Part shown: in pieces, positions 1 to 7,678 of the stretch
Numbering within the stretch: the first letter of the stretch is position 1
Layout: every line of letters starts with the position of its first letter
Assembly: GCA_025929455.1 (NCBI GenBank)
Contig: JAICMB010000018.1
Span: 1-15,427, forward strand
From: Bryobacteraceae bacterium
Lineage (GTDB): Bacteria; Acidobacteriota; Terriglobia; Bryobacterales; Bryobacteraceae
Direction: 5' to 3'
Length of the DNA: 15,427 nucleotides
The notes under the pieces: generated by a model
Told to the model about the DNA's origin: nothing
Database searches by the model: none
The model's input: the letters and a program-made list of their open reading frames with translations, nothing else
Made by a program: the position numbers and the translations under genes

Positions 1-25
1 CGTGTGCGGCGTATCATGAGAACTA

Positions 26-520
26 ATGAACGAAAATTTGTACCTGATCGAGCGCTTCCGCCGCGGCGCGGAACTGGTCGCCGTAACGCTGACGGGCGCG
101 GCCGGACCGGAGCTCGATTGGACGCCGGCTCCCGATAAATGGAGCGTCCGCCAGATCATCTGCCATCTTGCGGACACGGAGATGATCACGGCGTTCCGGT
201 TCCGCCGGATCATAGCCGAGCAGGAGCCGCAACTAGAGGGATGGGACCAAAACGCCTGGGCTGAGAAGCTCGACTATAAGCGGCGCAAGAGCTCGCAGGC
301 GCTCGAAGCGTTCCGCCGCATGCGCGCGGAAAATTTTGAACTGCTGAAGGAGTTGCCTCCTGAAGCGTTCGACCGCGTAGGCGTGCACACGAGGATCGGA
401 CGCAAGTCGCTGCGCGATTTCGTCGAGCTGTTCGCCGATCACGCCGAGAAGCACGCGCAGCAAATGCGCGAGCGGCGCGCCGAGTACAAACAGTTCCGCG
501 CAAAATCGGCGCAGAAGTAG
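26..520 (+). CDS. DinB-family (DinB_2) putative metal-dependent protein
   Basis: The 164-aa protein fits the four-helix DinB/YfiT-like fold and is a typical length for it. Three histidines fit the family's metal-binding triad: H47 in the W-S-V-R-Q-I-I-C-H-L-A-D-T-E stretch, and H139 and H143 in DHAEKH near the C-terminus. The phrase 'DKWSVRQIICHLADTE' is the classic N-terminal DinB_2 signature. Known members are metal-dependent thiol transferases or uncharacterised damage- or stress-linked proteins, and the substrate cannot be told here. There is no signal peptide, so it should be cytosolic. The ATG at 26 follows an in-frame TGA at 17-19, so the start is well bounded, though the ribosome binding site is weak. 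The next gene begins 8 nt after the stop, so the two are probably co-transcribed. Family confidence is high; function is unknown. Confidence 0.85.
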   Translation: MNENLYLIERFRRGAELVAVTLTGAAGPELDWTPAPDKWSVRQIICHLADTEMITAFRFRRIIAEQEPQLEGWDQNAWAEKLDYKRRKSSQALEAFRRMRAENFELLKELPPEAFDRVGVHTRIGRKSLRDFVELFADHAEKHAQQMRERRAEYKQFRAKSAQK

Positions 521-528
521 CCGTACAA

Positions 529-1416
529 ATGAAGCTAATTCCCAAGATCAACCTGGCGTGCGCCGCTGTGCTCGCTGCCGGTATCGGCGTTGCCGCTTAT
601 TACGCCAATGACTTCCTGCAGGACAATGCGCGCCATGAGGTAATGACGCAGGCGTCGCTCATGATGGAGGCGGCCGCGTCGGCGCGCACCTACACATCGG
701 AGCAGATCAAACCGCTGCTTGAAACCGAGCAGCACTTTACGCGGCACTTCGTGCGTCAGACGGTTTCCGCAGTCGCGGCGACCGAGATGTTTCGGTATCT
801 GCGCCGCCGCTATCCTGCCTACACCTACAAAGAGGCCGCGCTCAATCCCAGCAACCTTGACGATCGCGCGGTCGACTGGGAAGCCGACATCATCAACAGC
901 TTCCGCAATCACCCCGACAAGAAGCAGATTTCGGGCGAGCGCGACACGCCGGAAGGGCGCTCGCTATTTCTCGCGCCTCCGATCCGAGCGGCCGCGCCGT
1001 GCCTCGATTGCCACAGCACACCCGCCCGCGCACCCATCTCGATGCTGCGGCAGTATGGCAAAGAAAACGGGTTCGGCTGGAATTTGAACGAAGTGGTGGC
1101 CGCGCAGATCGTGTCCGTTCCGGAAGCGGTGCCGGTTGCGATCGCGGGAACGGCATTCAAAGAGCTGTTAATTTATTTCGGTGCGATCGGGCTGGGAACG
1201 CTGATCGTGCTGGACCTCGCGCTGGCGTTCATCGTGCTGCGTCCGGTGAAGCGGCTGGCGCGCACCGCGGACGAAATCAGCAAGGGCACTCTCGACGCGG
1301 AGTCGATTCCGGTGAAGGGCAATGACGAGATCGCCGGGCTCGGGCACGCGCTGAACCGCATGTATCTCAGCCTCCGCAAGGCGTTTCAATTGTTGGAGCG
1401 AGGCGAGGGAGCGTAG
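529..1416 (+). CDS. Membrane heme-c sensor: Tll0287-like (DUF3365) domain plus HAMP, no output domain
   Basis: The 295-aa protein has a TM helix at about residues 8-26, then an extracytoplasmic Tll0287-like domain with a CxxCH heme-c motif (C158-L-D-C161-H162). A second TM helix (about 213-237) is followed by a HAMP linker (about 238-290, containing 'RPVKRLARTADEISKGTLD' and 'GNDEIAGLGHALNRM'). The protein ends right after HAMP. Family members usually feed a kinase, cyclase or methyl-accepting domain, so signalling here would need a separate partner, or the output has been lost. The covalent heme suggests redox or gas sensing in the periplasm (inference from the family). It lies 8 nt downstream of the DinB gene and ends only 5 nt from the convergent regulator. 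Its last 160 nt or so recur as a broken copy at 6394-6556. Confidence 0.85.
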   Translation: MKLIPKINLACAAVLAAGIGVAAYYANDFLQDNARHEVMTQASLMMEAAASARTYTSEQIKPLLETEQHFTRHFVRQTVSAVAATEMFRYLRRRYPAYTYKEAALNPSNLDDRAVDWEADIINSFRNHPDKKQISGERDTPEGRSLFLAPPIRAAAPCLDCHSTPARAPISMLRQYGKENGFGWNLNEVVAAQIVSVPEAVPVAIAGTAFKELLIYFGAIGLGTLIVLDLALAFIVLRPVKRLARTADEISKGTLDAESIPVKGNDEIAGLGHALNRMYLSLRKAFQLLERGEGA

Positions 1417-1459
1417 CGCGATTACAGACCGATCGATCGCAGCAACTCGGTGAAGCGGG
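1254..1459 (+). repeat. Direct repeat, left (intact) copy; partner 6394-6599
   Basis: This is the left member of a pair of about 205-bp direct repeats about 5.14 kb apart. It covers the end of the HAMP sensor gene, the gap and the end of the convergent regulator gene. Here both reading frames are intact. Flanking sequences on both sides diverge sharply from the right copy, so the shared part has well-defined ends. Confidence 0.85.
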
Positions 1460-3272
1460 AATCGGCGCGCAAGCCATCGAAACGAGGGTCTACGCCTAAG
1501 AACGCGACGCGCGGCGAACGTTCTTGCACTGCCGCCTTGAGCATCTCGAACGTCTTCGCATTGTCGCCAAGACCCAGATAGATCAAGGCCAGATCATAGG
1601 AGGACACGAATCTGCGCGCGGCGGCTTCCCGAAGATCGTGCAGTACGTTTAAGGCGTCAGCGCGTCTCCCGGCGATTGCATACGCGTGCGCCAGAGGCGC
1701 CTCATAGATGTAGCTGCCACCGCCCAGTCGAACGGCCATTTCGAACTCCGCAATGGCTTCCTTTAGCATTCCCTTCTCCTCGTACGCCTGGCCCAGGACC
1801 AGGCGTGCCGGGACGAACGCCGGGTCCATCTCGATGGAGTTGCGATACTGCTCGATCGCTTTGTCATACTGGCGCGCGTAGAAATACCGCGATCCGACCC
1901 AGGTGTTGATGATGGTCGACAGCGGGTCGAGTTCACGCGCACGCTCCGATTCGGCGATGGCCTGTTTATGCCGGCCGACCAGCGTTAAATACTCGCCGTA
2001 CCAGTGATGACCGTTCGCGTAGTTCGGGTTGAGATCGATCGCACGCCGGAATTCACGCTCCGCGCCCGCCCAATCGCGATCGTAGTAAAGCAGCACGAAC
2101 GCGAGCGAGGTGTGCGCTTCGGCGAGCGAATCGTCCAGCGCGAGTGCCTTCATAACTGCCGACTTCGCGTTCGGGAAAGTTTGCTCGGGAGACAAGTAGC
2201 CGTACCATCCCAGCGGCAGCCAACAGTCCGCCAGGCCGTCGTAGGCAAGCGCGTAATCCGGATCTTTTTCCACCGCTTGCTGGAAGAACCCGATCGCCTT
2301 CGTGAGGTCCTGCTCAGTGCGTCTATTCCAGAAGAATCTGCCTTTTGAATACGCCTCGTACACGTCCGAGTTCGATGTTCGCACACGAGCCAGGCGCGCG
2401 CCGGGCGCGGTTAACGTCACGCGGATGCCGTTGGCGATGCTACTAGCAACGCGCCGCTGCAAGCTGAAGACGTCCCGCAAATCGCCCTCGTAGCTCTCGT
2501 TCCACAAACGTGTTTCCCCGACGCCTCGCATGAGTTCCACGTCTATCCGTGCGCGATCGCCAGAGCGTAAAACGGAGCCATCCACGATGGCATCGACCTT
2601 TAACTCGCGTGCAATTTCCGGTAGGGATTTGCCGGTTCGTTTGTAGTGCATCGAAGAGGTTCGCGAAACCACGCGAAGCGAGCTGATGCCCTCCAACTGG
2701 TCCCTGAGCGCGTCGGTCATTCCGTCCACGAAATATTCTTCTTCGGGATTGCCGGACAGGTTTGCCAGTGGAAGCACGGCGAGCGATCGGATCGGACCAT
2801 GAGGCGGCCGCGTGCGATTCAGGCCAACAATGGCCAGGACGACCGCGACCGCGATCATCGCTGCGGCCATAAGCGCAAACCGCCGCCGGTTTGGATTATG
2901 TTCCTCGGTAGCGACCTGAGGCAGGTCTTCCGTGGGTTGGCCAAGCGGTGCGATGAAGCGGTACCCGCGACCTGCGAGCGTCTCAACGAACCTAGGGACC
3001 TGGGCCGAGTCGCCCAAGGCGGCCCGAAGCCTCTTGATCGCGGCGTTCAGGCTGTGCTCGAAGTCGACGTAGGTGTCGGCGGCCCACAACCGCTTCTGCA
3101 GGTCCTCGCGTGTTACGACGTCGCCGGGGCGTTCCAGGAGCATCGTCAGGACCTGGAGAGGTTGGCCCTGTAGCTTAACTCGCAACCCGTGCTTGCGCAG
3201 TTCGCCGCTCTGTCGGTCGAACTCGAATGCGCCGAACGAGACACACCGTTGCGCCGCCGTCGATTTCGGCAT
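1422..3272 (-). CDS. CadC/ToxR-like winged-helix regulator with TM segment, TolB/FlgO-like domain and TPRs
   Basis: The 616-aa protein starts with an OmpR/CadC-type winged-helix DNA-binding domain (about residues 10-110, ending in the typical 'VETLAGRGYRFIAPL'). A charged linker and one TM helix (about 132-151) follow. Next comes a TolB-N/FlgO-like alpha/beta domain (about 160-288, 'SLAVLPLANLSGNPEEEYFVDGMTDAL'), then about seven TPR-like helical pairs (about 305-585). This architecture is abundant in Acidobacteriota, especially Solibacter. It predicts a membrane-anchored transcription regulator with DNA binding inside and a TPR sensor or scaffold outside. The ATG at 3272 has only a weak upstream purine stretch. 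It is divergent from the haloperoxidase gene across 222 bp, so that operon is a natural target candidate (inference). Its last 38 nt are part of the duplicated segment seen again at 6562-6599. Confidence 0.88.
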   Translation of the reverse strand: MPKSTAAQRCVSFGAFEFDRQSGELRKHGLRVKLQGQPLQVLTMLLERPGDVVTREDLQKRLWAADTYVDFEHSLNAAIKRLRAALGDSAQVPRFVETLAGRGYRFIAPLGQPTEDLPQVATEEHNPNRRRFALMAAAMIAVAVVLAIVGLNRTRPPHGPIRSLAVLPLANLSGNPEEEYFVDGMTDALRDQLEGISSLRVVSRTSSMHYKRTGKSLPEIARELKVDAIVDGSVLRSGDRARIDVELMRGVGETRLWNESYEGDLRDVFSLQRRVASSIANGIRVTLTAPGARLARVRTSNSDVYEAYSKGRFFWNRRTEQDLTKAIGFFQQAVEKDPDYALAYDGLADCWLPLGWYGYLSPEQTFPNAKSAVMKALALDDSLAEAHTSLAFVLLYYDRDWAGAEREFRRAIDLNPNYANGHHWYGEYLTLVGRHKQAIAESERARELDPLSTIINTWVGSRYFYARQYDKAIEQYRNSIEMDPAFVPARLVLGQAYEEKGMLKEAIAEFEMAVRLGGGSYIYEAPLAHAYAIAGRRADALNVLHDLREAAARRFVSSYDLALIYLGLGDNAKTFEMLKAAVQERSPRVAFLGVDPRFDGLRADSRFTELLRSIGL

Positions 3273-3299
3273 AAATCCAGTTACATTCCCTGGCGGACG

Positions 3300-3326
3300 A
3301 TTGTAACACCGGCGAATTCAGGGCAA
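3300..3326 (-). promoter_or_regulatory. Putative promoter of the winged-helix/TPR gene
   Basis: On the minus strand a clear -10 box, TACAAT (3305 to 3300), lies about 28 nt upstream of the ATG. A TTGCCC at 3326-3321 could be the -35 box, but the spacer is only 15 nt (16 if CTTGCC is used). The predicted leader is about 20 nt. The rest of the 222-bp divergent region (3273-3494) shows only a small dyad, GAATC-GGC-GATTC, around 3419-3431, which could be an operator. No experimental support. Confidence 0.35.
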
Positions 3327-3494
3327 GCGGTTTATTACCGCGTATCGTAAGTGCAATGTTCTCAGGGGCATCCAGTGTCACCTGCATTTAGCCGTCCGGC
3401 CATTGCGCTATCTCGCCCGAATCGGCGATTCTGCCCGTGCCGAGGCGCACGATGCTGGGCGGTTCGGCGGAATTAGCACAGGAGAGGAACGTAA

Positions 3495-4763
3495 ATGAAA
3501 ACGGGTATTTGTTATGCATGCTGCATAGTCCTCGCGGGCGGGGTAGCCGTCGCCGACGAGGTGACGGACTGGAACCGCATCACACTCGATGCGCTACTTG
3601 TACCACCGGCCGTGGCGGCGCCACTCGCGCAACGGCCTGTCGCTATCGTCCAAGCTGCCGTGTTCGATGCGGTGAATGGAATTGAGCGGCGCTACACTCC
3701 GATTCACGTCGCACCGGGCGCGGCTCCGGGTGCATCAGTGCGCGCCGCGGCGGTTCAAGCGGCATATGCGAGTCTGATGCGGCTGTTTCCGGCGCAAGCG
3801 GCGACTTTCGACCAGAAGCGGACCATTTCTCTAATCGGAATCGCGAGCGGCCGGGCGATGGAGCACAGTGAATCCATTCAACGCGGAATCGAGTGGGGAC
3901 AGACTGTTGCCGACGCGATCTGGGCGTGGCGCAGCAACGACGGCTTTGCAAATGTGCAATCGCCGTTTCTGGGCGGAACGACGCCCGGCCAATGGCGGCC
4001 CACACCGGCAGCGCCCGGACTGGCGCCGCAACTCGCGCAAGTAACGCCGTGGGCCATTGTCTCGCCTTCACAATTCCGGCCGGCGGGGCCTCCCGCGTTA
4101 ACCAGCGACCGGTATGCGACCGATTTCAACGAGACCGAGACCGGTGGGAGCATATCGAGTTCGACGCGCACGTCGGACCAGACGCTTTATACGAAATTCT
4201 GGAACTCGACTAGTCCGGTGGACTTCTATGATCCAGTCGCGACTTCGCTCGCCTCCGCACACGATTTCAATTTATTGGAGAACGCGCGACTGTTGGCCTT
4301 TCTTAATATGGGCATGGCGGATGCGATCGTCGGATGCTGGGATGCCAAGTACACGTACGACTCCTGGCGGCCGGTTACGGCGATCCAACTGGCGGACCAG
4401 GACGGAAATGCCGCAACCATTGCCGACCCGAGCTGGACACCGTTCATCGCGACGCCACCCTTTCCGGAGTACCCTTCGGCCCACTCCTGTGTGAGCGGCG
4501 CAGCGGCACGTGTGCTTTCAGCGTACTTCGGAGAGAATACTCAATTCAGTGTTTCGTCTGACACCATGCCGGACGTGGTGCGGTATTTTTCGAGTTTTTC
4601 CGCGGCGCTCGAAGAGGTCAAAAACGCACGCATTTACGGCGGTATTCATTTTCGAAGCGCTTGTGAAGACGGGCAGGCGCTTGGAACAGCCGTCGCGGAC
4701 TATATGATGGAGCATGTCCTGCTTCCGGTGCACGGAGCGCGCGAACATCACGGCGATCGGTAG
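3495..4763 (+). CDS. Exported vanadium-dependent haloperoxidase-like PAP2-superfamily protein
   Basis: The 422-aa protein begins with a signal-peptide-like stretch (residues 1-20, probable cleavage after AVA). The C-terminal half carries the three-part PAP2/vanadium haloperoxidase signature: K285-x6-R292-P293 ('KYTYDSWRP'), P-S328-A-H330 ('EYPSAHS'), and R379-x5-H385 ('ARIYGGIHFRSACEDG'). The 6-residue R-to-H spacing matches the vanadate-binding arginine and histidine of fungal chloroperoxidase. The N-terminal helices ('NRITLDALL', 'VAIVQAAVFDAVNGIE') are also typical of the bacterial haloperoxidase-like branch. Either vanadate-dependent halide oxidation or acid phosphatase activity would fit; sequence alone does not decide. 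A good ribosome binding site (AGGAGAGGAA, from 3479) precedes the ATG. The TPR gene follows within 15 nt, so the two are probably co-transcribed. Confidence 0.88.
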   Translation: MKTGICYACCIVLAGGVAVADEVTDWNRITLDALLVPPAVAAPLAQRPVAIVQAAVFDAVNGIERRYTPIHVAPGAAPGASVRAAAVQAAYASLMRLFPAQAATFDQKRTISLIGIASGRAMEHSESIQRGIEWGQTVADAIWAWRSNDGFANVQSPFLGGTTPGQWRPTPAAPGLAPQLAQVTPWAIVSPSQFRPAGPPALTSDRYATDFNETETGGSISSSTRTSDQTLYTKFWNSTSPVDFYDPVATSLASAHDFNLLENARLLAFLNMGMADAIVGCWDAKYTYDSWRPVTAIQLADQDGNAATIADPSWTPFIATPPFPEYPSAHSCVSGAAARVLSAYFGENTQFSVSSDTMPDVVRYFSSFSAALEEVKNARIYGGIHFRSACEDGQALGTAVADYMMEHVLLPVHGAREHHGDR

Positions 4764-4775
4764 CGGGTGAGAAAC

Positions 4776-6392
4776 ATGACGGAATTACGCGCCATATTTA
4801 CGGGCTTGCTACTGCTGAGCATACCTGCCTATGGCCAGCATCATCACGGCGCCGAACTCGGCGCCGTGCACTTTCCTGTATCGTGCGATGCCGCGGCGCA
4901 GAAGACGTTCGACCGCGGCGTCGCGCTGCTGCACTCGTTTTGGTATCACGAGGCCGAAAAGACGTTCACGGAGGTGATTCGCACCGACCCTAAATGCGCC
5001 ATGGGCTACTGGGGTATCGCGATGAGCGTCTATCATCCGTTGTGGGCGCCTCCGAGTCCGGCGGATTTGGCGAACGGCATGGCCGCCGTACAAAAAGGCA
5101 GAGCGGCGGGCGCGAAAACTCCGCGTGAGCACGACTATATTGCGGCGATCGCGAGCTTCTATGAACATTCGCAGACGGCGCCGCATGGCGAGCGTGCCCG
5201 CGGGTGGTGTAGGAGCATGCAGCGCTTGTCTGCCCGGTATCCGCAGGACCGCGAGGCAGCCATTTTCTATGCACTGGCGCTAATCGCCACCGCGCCTGCT
5301 AGTGACAAAACTTACTCGAACCAGAAACAGGCTGCTGCAATTCTCAATCGCATCCTGCCGGAAGAGCCCAATCACCCCGGCATCGCGCATTACATGATTC
5401 ATAGCTATGATTCGCCGCAGTTGGCGATCCTTGCGCTACCGGCGGCGCGTAGCTACGCCAAGATTGCTCCCGCAGTGCCTCACGCGCTGCACATGCCGTC
5501 GCATATTTTTACGAGGCTCGGCCTGTGGCAGGATTCCATCGCGTCCAACCTCGCTTCCGCAGCGGCGGCCAGGAGCTATATTGCGAAGACGCTTCCGGGT
5601 GCGGTGTCGCAGGATCAATTGCACGCCATGGATTACCTGGAGTACGCCTTTCTTCAGACCTGCCAGGACGGCGAAGCGAGGCGCATCGTTGAAGAGGCTG
5701 CAGCCGCATCGAACGTGGACCAGGAGGTTTTTCAGGCGGCGTACGCGTTCGCTGCAATCCCCGCGCGCTATGCGCTGGAGCGCGGGCGCTGGTCGGAGGC
5801 CGCATCGCTCGAGGTGCGGCCGGCGGGGTTCCCGTGGCAGCGATTCCGCTACGCCGAGGCAATCACGCATTTCGCGCGGGCGCTGGGGGCGGCCCGGAGT
5901 GGGAAACCAGCCGGGGCGCACACCGAAATCGATAAGTTGGCGGAGATTCAAAAGGCACTGGCTCAGATAAAGGAGGGGTACGACTGGAGCGCGCAGGTCG
6001 AAGTGCAGCGGTTAGCCGCGGCGGCGTGGGCCGCGCATGCTGACGGAGATAATGTGAAGGCGTTACGGTGGATGCGATCCGCGGCCGATCTGGAGGACCG
6101 CGCGGACAAGCATCCCGTTACCCCGGGACCGGTACTGCCGGCGCGGGAGTTGTTAGGGGAATTGCTGATGGAAATGGATCAGCCGGCCGTGGCCGCGCCG
6201 GAGTTCGAAGCGGTGCTGCGGAGTGCTCCGAACAGGTTCAACGCAGTGTATGGTGCGGCGCGGTCGGCGGAGTTGTCGGGAGATCGGAAACGGGCGAGCC
6301 AGCGCTACGCGGAGTTGTTGGAGCATTGCGGACGAACCGATGCGCAACGACTGGAATTGCAGAATGCAAGGGCGTACTTGCGCAAGCGGTAA
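4776..6392 (+). CDS. Exported tetratricopeptide-repeat protein
   Basis: I place the start at ATG 4776 (538 aa). It has a GGGTGAG ribosome-binding-like stretch a few nt upstream, while an in-frame GTG at 4767 (three residues longer) has none. A hydrophobic signal peptide (TGLLLLSIPAYG) ends just before a His-rich QHHHG. The body is helical with TPR-like pairs (e.g. 'FDRGVALLHSFWYHEAEKTFTEVIRTDP', about residues 45-73). It also has histidine-rich conserved-looking motifs, HYMIHSYD and HMPSHIF (about 205-245), of a kind seen in a large family of bacterial exported TPR proteins with no assigned function. It follows the haloperoxidase gene closely and may be its partner or scaffold (inference). 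The gene stops abruptly at 6392, and the duplicated HAMP fragment begins 1-2 nt later. Confidence 0.8.
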   Translation: MTELRAIFTGLLLLSIPAYGQHHHGAELGAVHFPVSCDAAAQKTFDRGVALLHSFWYHEAEKTFTEVIRTDPKCAMGYWGIAMSVYHPLWAPPSPADLANGMAAVQKGRAAGAKTPREHDYIAAIASFYEHSQTAPHGERARGWCRSMQRLSARYPQDREAAIFYALALIATAPASDKTYSNQKQAAAILNRILPEEPNHPGIAHYMIHSYDSPQLAILALPAARSYAKIAPAVPHALHMPSHIFTRLGLWQDSIASNLASAAAARSYIAKTLPGAVSQDQLHAMDYLEYAFLQTCQDGEARRIVEEAAAASNVDQEVFQAAYAFAAIPARYALERGRWSEAASLEVRPAGFPWQRFRYAEAITHFARALGAARSGKPAGAHTEIDKLAEIQKALAQIKEGYDWSAQVEVQRLAAAAWAAHADGDNVKALRWMRSAADLEDRADKHPVTPGPVLPARELLGELLMEMDQPAVAAPEFEAVLRSAPNRFNAVYGAARSAELSGDRKRASQRYAELLEHCGRTDAQRLELQNARAYLRKR

Positions 6393-6393
6393 G

Positions 6394-6599
6394 GGCTGGC
6401 GCGCACCGCGGACGAGATCAGCAAGGGCACTCTCGAAGCCGAATCGATTCGATGAAGGGCAATGACGAGATCGCCGGGCTCGGGCACGCGTTGAACCGCA
6501 TGTATCTCATCCTCCGCAAGGCGTTTCAATTGTTGGAACGAGGCGAGGGAGCGTAGCGCGATTGCAGACCGACGGATCGCAGCAATTCGGTGAAGCGGG
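6394..6599 (+). pseudogene. Broken duplicate of the HAMP-sensor 3' end and the convergent regulator tail
   Basis: This segment aligns with 1254-1459 over about 205 nt with about 12 substitutions and one 1-nt deletion (about 94% identity by eye). It contains the HAMP coding end (from 'LARTADEISKGTL' to 'LLERGEGA'), the 5-nt intergenic gap and, antisense, the last codons of the winged-helix/TPR gene ('RFTELLRSVGL'). The deletion near 6450 (CCGGTG in the intact copy, CGATG here) shifts the frame and gives an immediate TGA. On the other strand the regulator's stop TAA has become CAA. It begins directly after the stop of the TPR gene and similarity ends near 6599. It is therefore non-coding debris of a paralogous or duplicated locus. 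The remaining 93 nt to 6692 show nothing recognisable. Confidence 0.85.
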
Positions 6600-6692
6600 C
6601 GCCGAAGCACCTGTTCGACAAATGGCGCGATGTGCGCGCAGTTCGGTTACAGGTCGGTTATCTTGCGGCGTCCGCCACGTTTGTGGATGCGC

Positions 6693-7406
6693 CTATGCGC
6701 CCCTGCGGATCGAGCGCCGTTTGATGTTGCCAGCGCATACGGCACACATCCCGAGCAGGCCGATGCCGAGCAACGACAACGAACCGGGCTCCGGTACAAG
6801 ACTCGTGCTAAACGAGCCGTATACTCCCGGCGGAGGAACGTTCGGCCCGGGAGTGGCGTTCGGAAGGTCCACGAGACCTGTCGCATTCGCGAGCCCAGCC
6901 GCGTAGATGATCGGCCCGTGCCCCACGTCGCCGTTGCTCCAAAGCTCAGCAACGTATCCTCCCGGTCCGGCGATATTAAACGCCACGCCATAGATGTCGA
7001 GCAGGCCTCCGGAAAAAGGATACGTTAGCGTAGGGACGCCATTGTCGAGTTCGAAGCAAACCGCCGGAGAGTTTCCTGCCGGGTAAAACACGTCATCGTA
7101 GGATAAACCAGACGGGGTAGTTGCAAAACCCGCAACGAGAGGGTTATTCACATACGATATAGGTGTGAAGAGCCCGGTAATCGCACCGGAGACATTGACG
7201 TTTGTGTCCGAAAACGTTCCGGTGATGCCGGTGATCTCATACCCGGGCGGGTTAGTAGAGTTAGTACTCTGCGGCCCGACGCTGAGCACGCCGCTAGCGT
7301 TGATCCCGTTTCCGCTGAACGAGAAATTGAATTCGGCCGCCATCGCGGCTGGCGCAACCGCAATCGCCGCCCCTAATCCGAGCAGTGCAACAGAACAGAT
7401 CTTCAT
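6693..7406 (-). CDS. PEP-CTERM sorting-domain exported protein
   Basis: The 237-aa protein has a signal peptide (MKICSVALLGLG..., cleavage around AMA-AE at 23-24). The Gly/Asn/Ser/Thr-rich beta-type body spans about residues 25-200. The C-terminus is a classic PEP-CTERM tail: VPEPGS (204-209), a hydrophobic helix (about 210-225) and a basic end (KRRSIRR). Such proteins are recognised by an exosortase, cut near PEP and released or displayed at the cell surface, often with exopolysaccharide. No exosortase gene is in the window. The ATG at 7406 was chosen over an upstream in-frame ATG (7451) because CAGGAG lies 5 nt before it and the signal peptide then begins properly. The ribosome binding site is inside an inverted repeat (see 7408-7464). 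The role of the mature body is unknown. Confidence 0.85.
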   Translation of the reverse strand: MKICSVALLGLGAAIAVAPAAMAAEFNFSFSGNGINASGVLSVGPQSTNSTNPPGYEITGITGTFSDTNVNVSGAITGLFTPISYVNNPLVAGFATTPSGLSYDDVFYPAGNSPAVCFELDNGVPTLTYPFSGGLLDIYGVAFNIAGPGGYVAELWSNGDVGHGPIIYAAGLANATGLVDLPNATPGPNVPPPGVYGSFSTSLVPEPGSLSLLGIGLLGMCAVCAGNIKRRSIRRGA

Positions 7407-7407
7407 T

Positions 7408-7464
7408 TTTCTCCTGTGATGTCCTCGCCGAAGGCGTGGAATGCGTATCATTGGACAGGAGAAA
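7408..7464 (-). promoter_or_regulatory. Inverted repeat able to hide the PEP-CTERM gene's ribosome binding site
   Basis: Perfect 10-bp arms TTTCTCCTGT (7408-7417) and ACAGGAGAAA (7455-7464) are separated by 37 nt. In the minus-strand mRNA the arm next to the ATG contains the Shine-Dalgarno AGGAG, and the upstream arm is its exact complement. The enclosed part can form a smaller hairpin (CGCC-TTC-GGCG). The layout predicts translation control by opening or closing the stem, if the leader transcript begins upstream of 7464. The remaining intergenic DNA to 7678 shows no gene or clear promoter. Confidence 0.45.
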
Positions 7465-7678
7465 GACGCTTTTCATTACACGAAGGTTTTTCAGGAAACC
7501 GAAAGCCAGTCCTGGAAGTACCATCAACTCGACACTCGACAAGGGCACTCGCGTCCGACGATGGTTTCCCTGATGTGAGAAGAATGAGGACCGAGTTTGG
7601 CTCCTGCTCCTAGTCGTTCTGGTGAGAAGCACAGCAACGAAACGCATCAGTCGAAGACCGATCGTGTCAGAGAGTCAG

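Noticed and set aside
6068..6556. 162-aa frame ending in HAMP-like sequence
   Set aside because: The first part is an off-frame reading of the TPR gene and the last part is the broken HAMP copy; the join is accidental.
1254..6599. Reading the repeat-bounded block as a classical transposon
   Set aside because: There is no transposase or integrase, no terminal inverted repeats, and a 205-bp duplication is far longer than a target-site duplication.
7407..7451. 15-residue N-terminal extension of the PEP-CTERM protein
   Set aside because: It would put a very basic stretch before the signal peptide and ignores the good ribosome binding site in front of ATG 7406.
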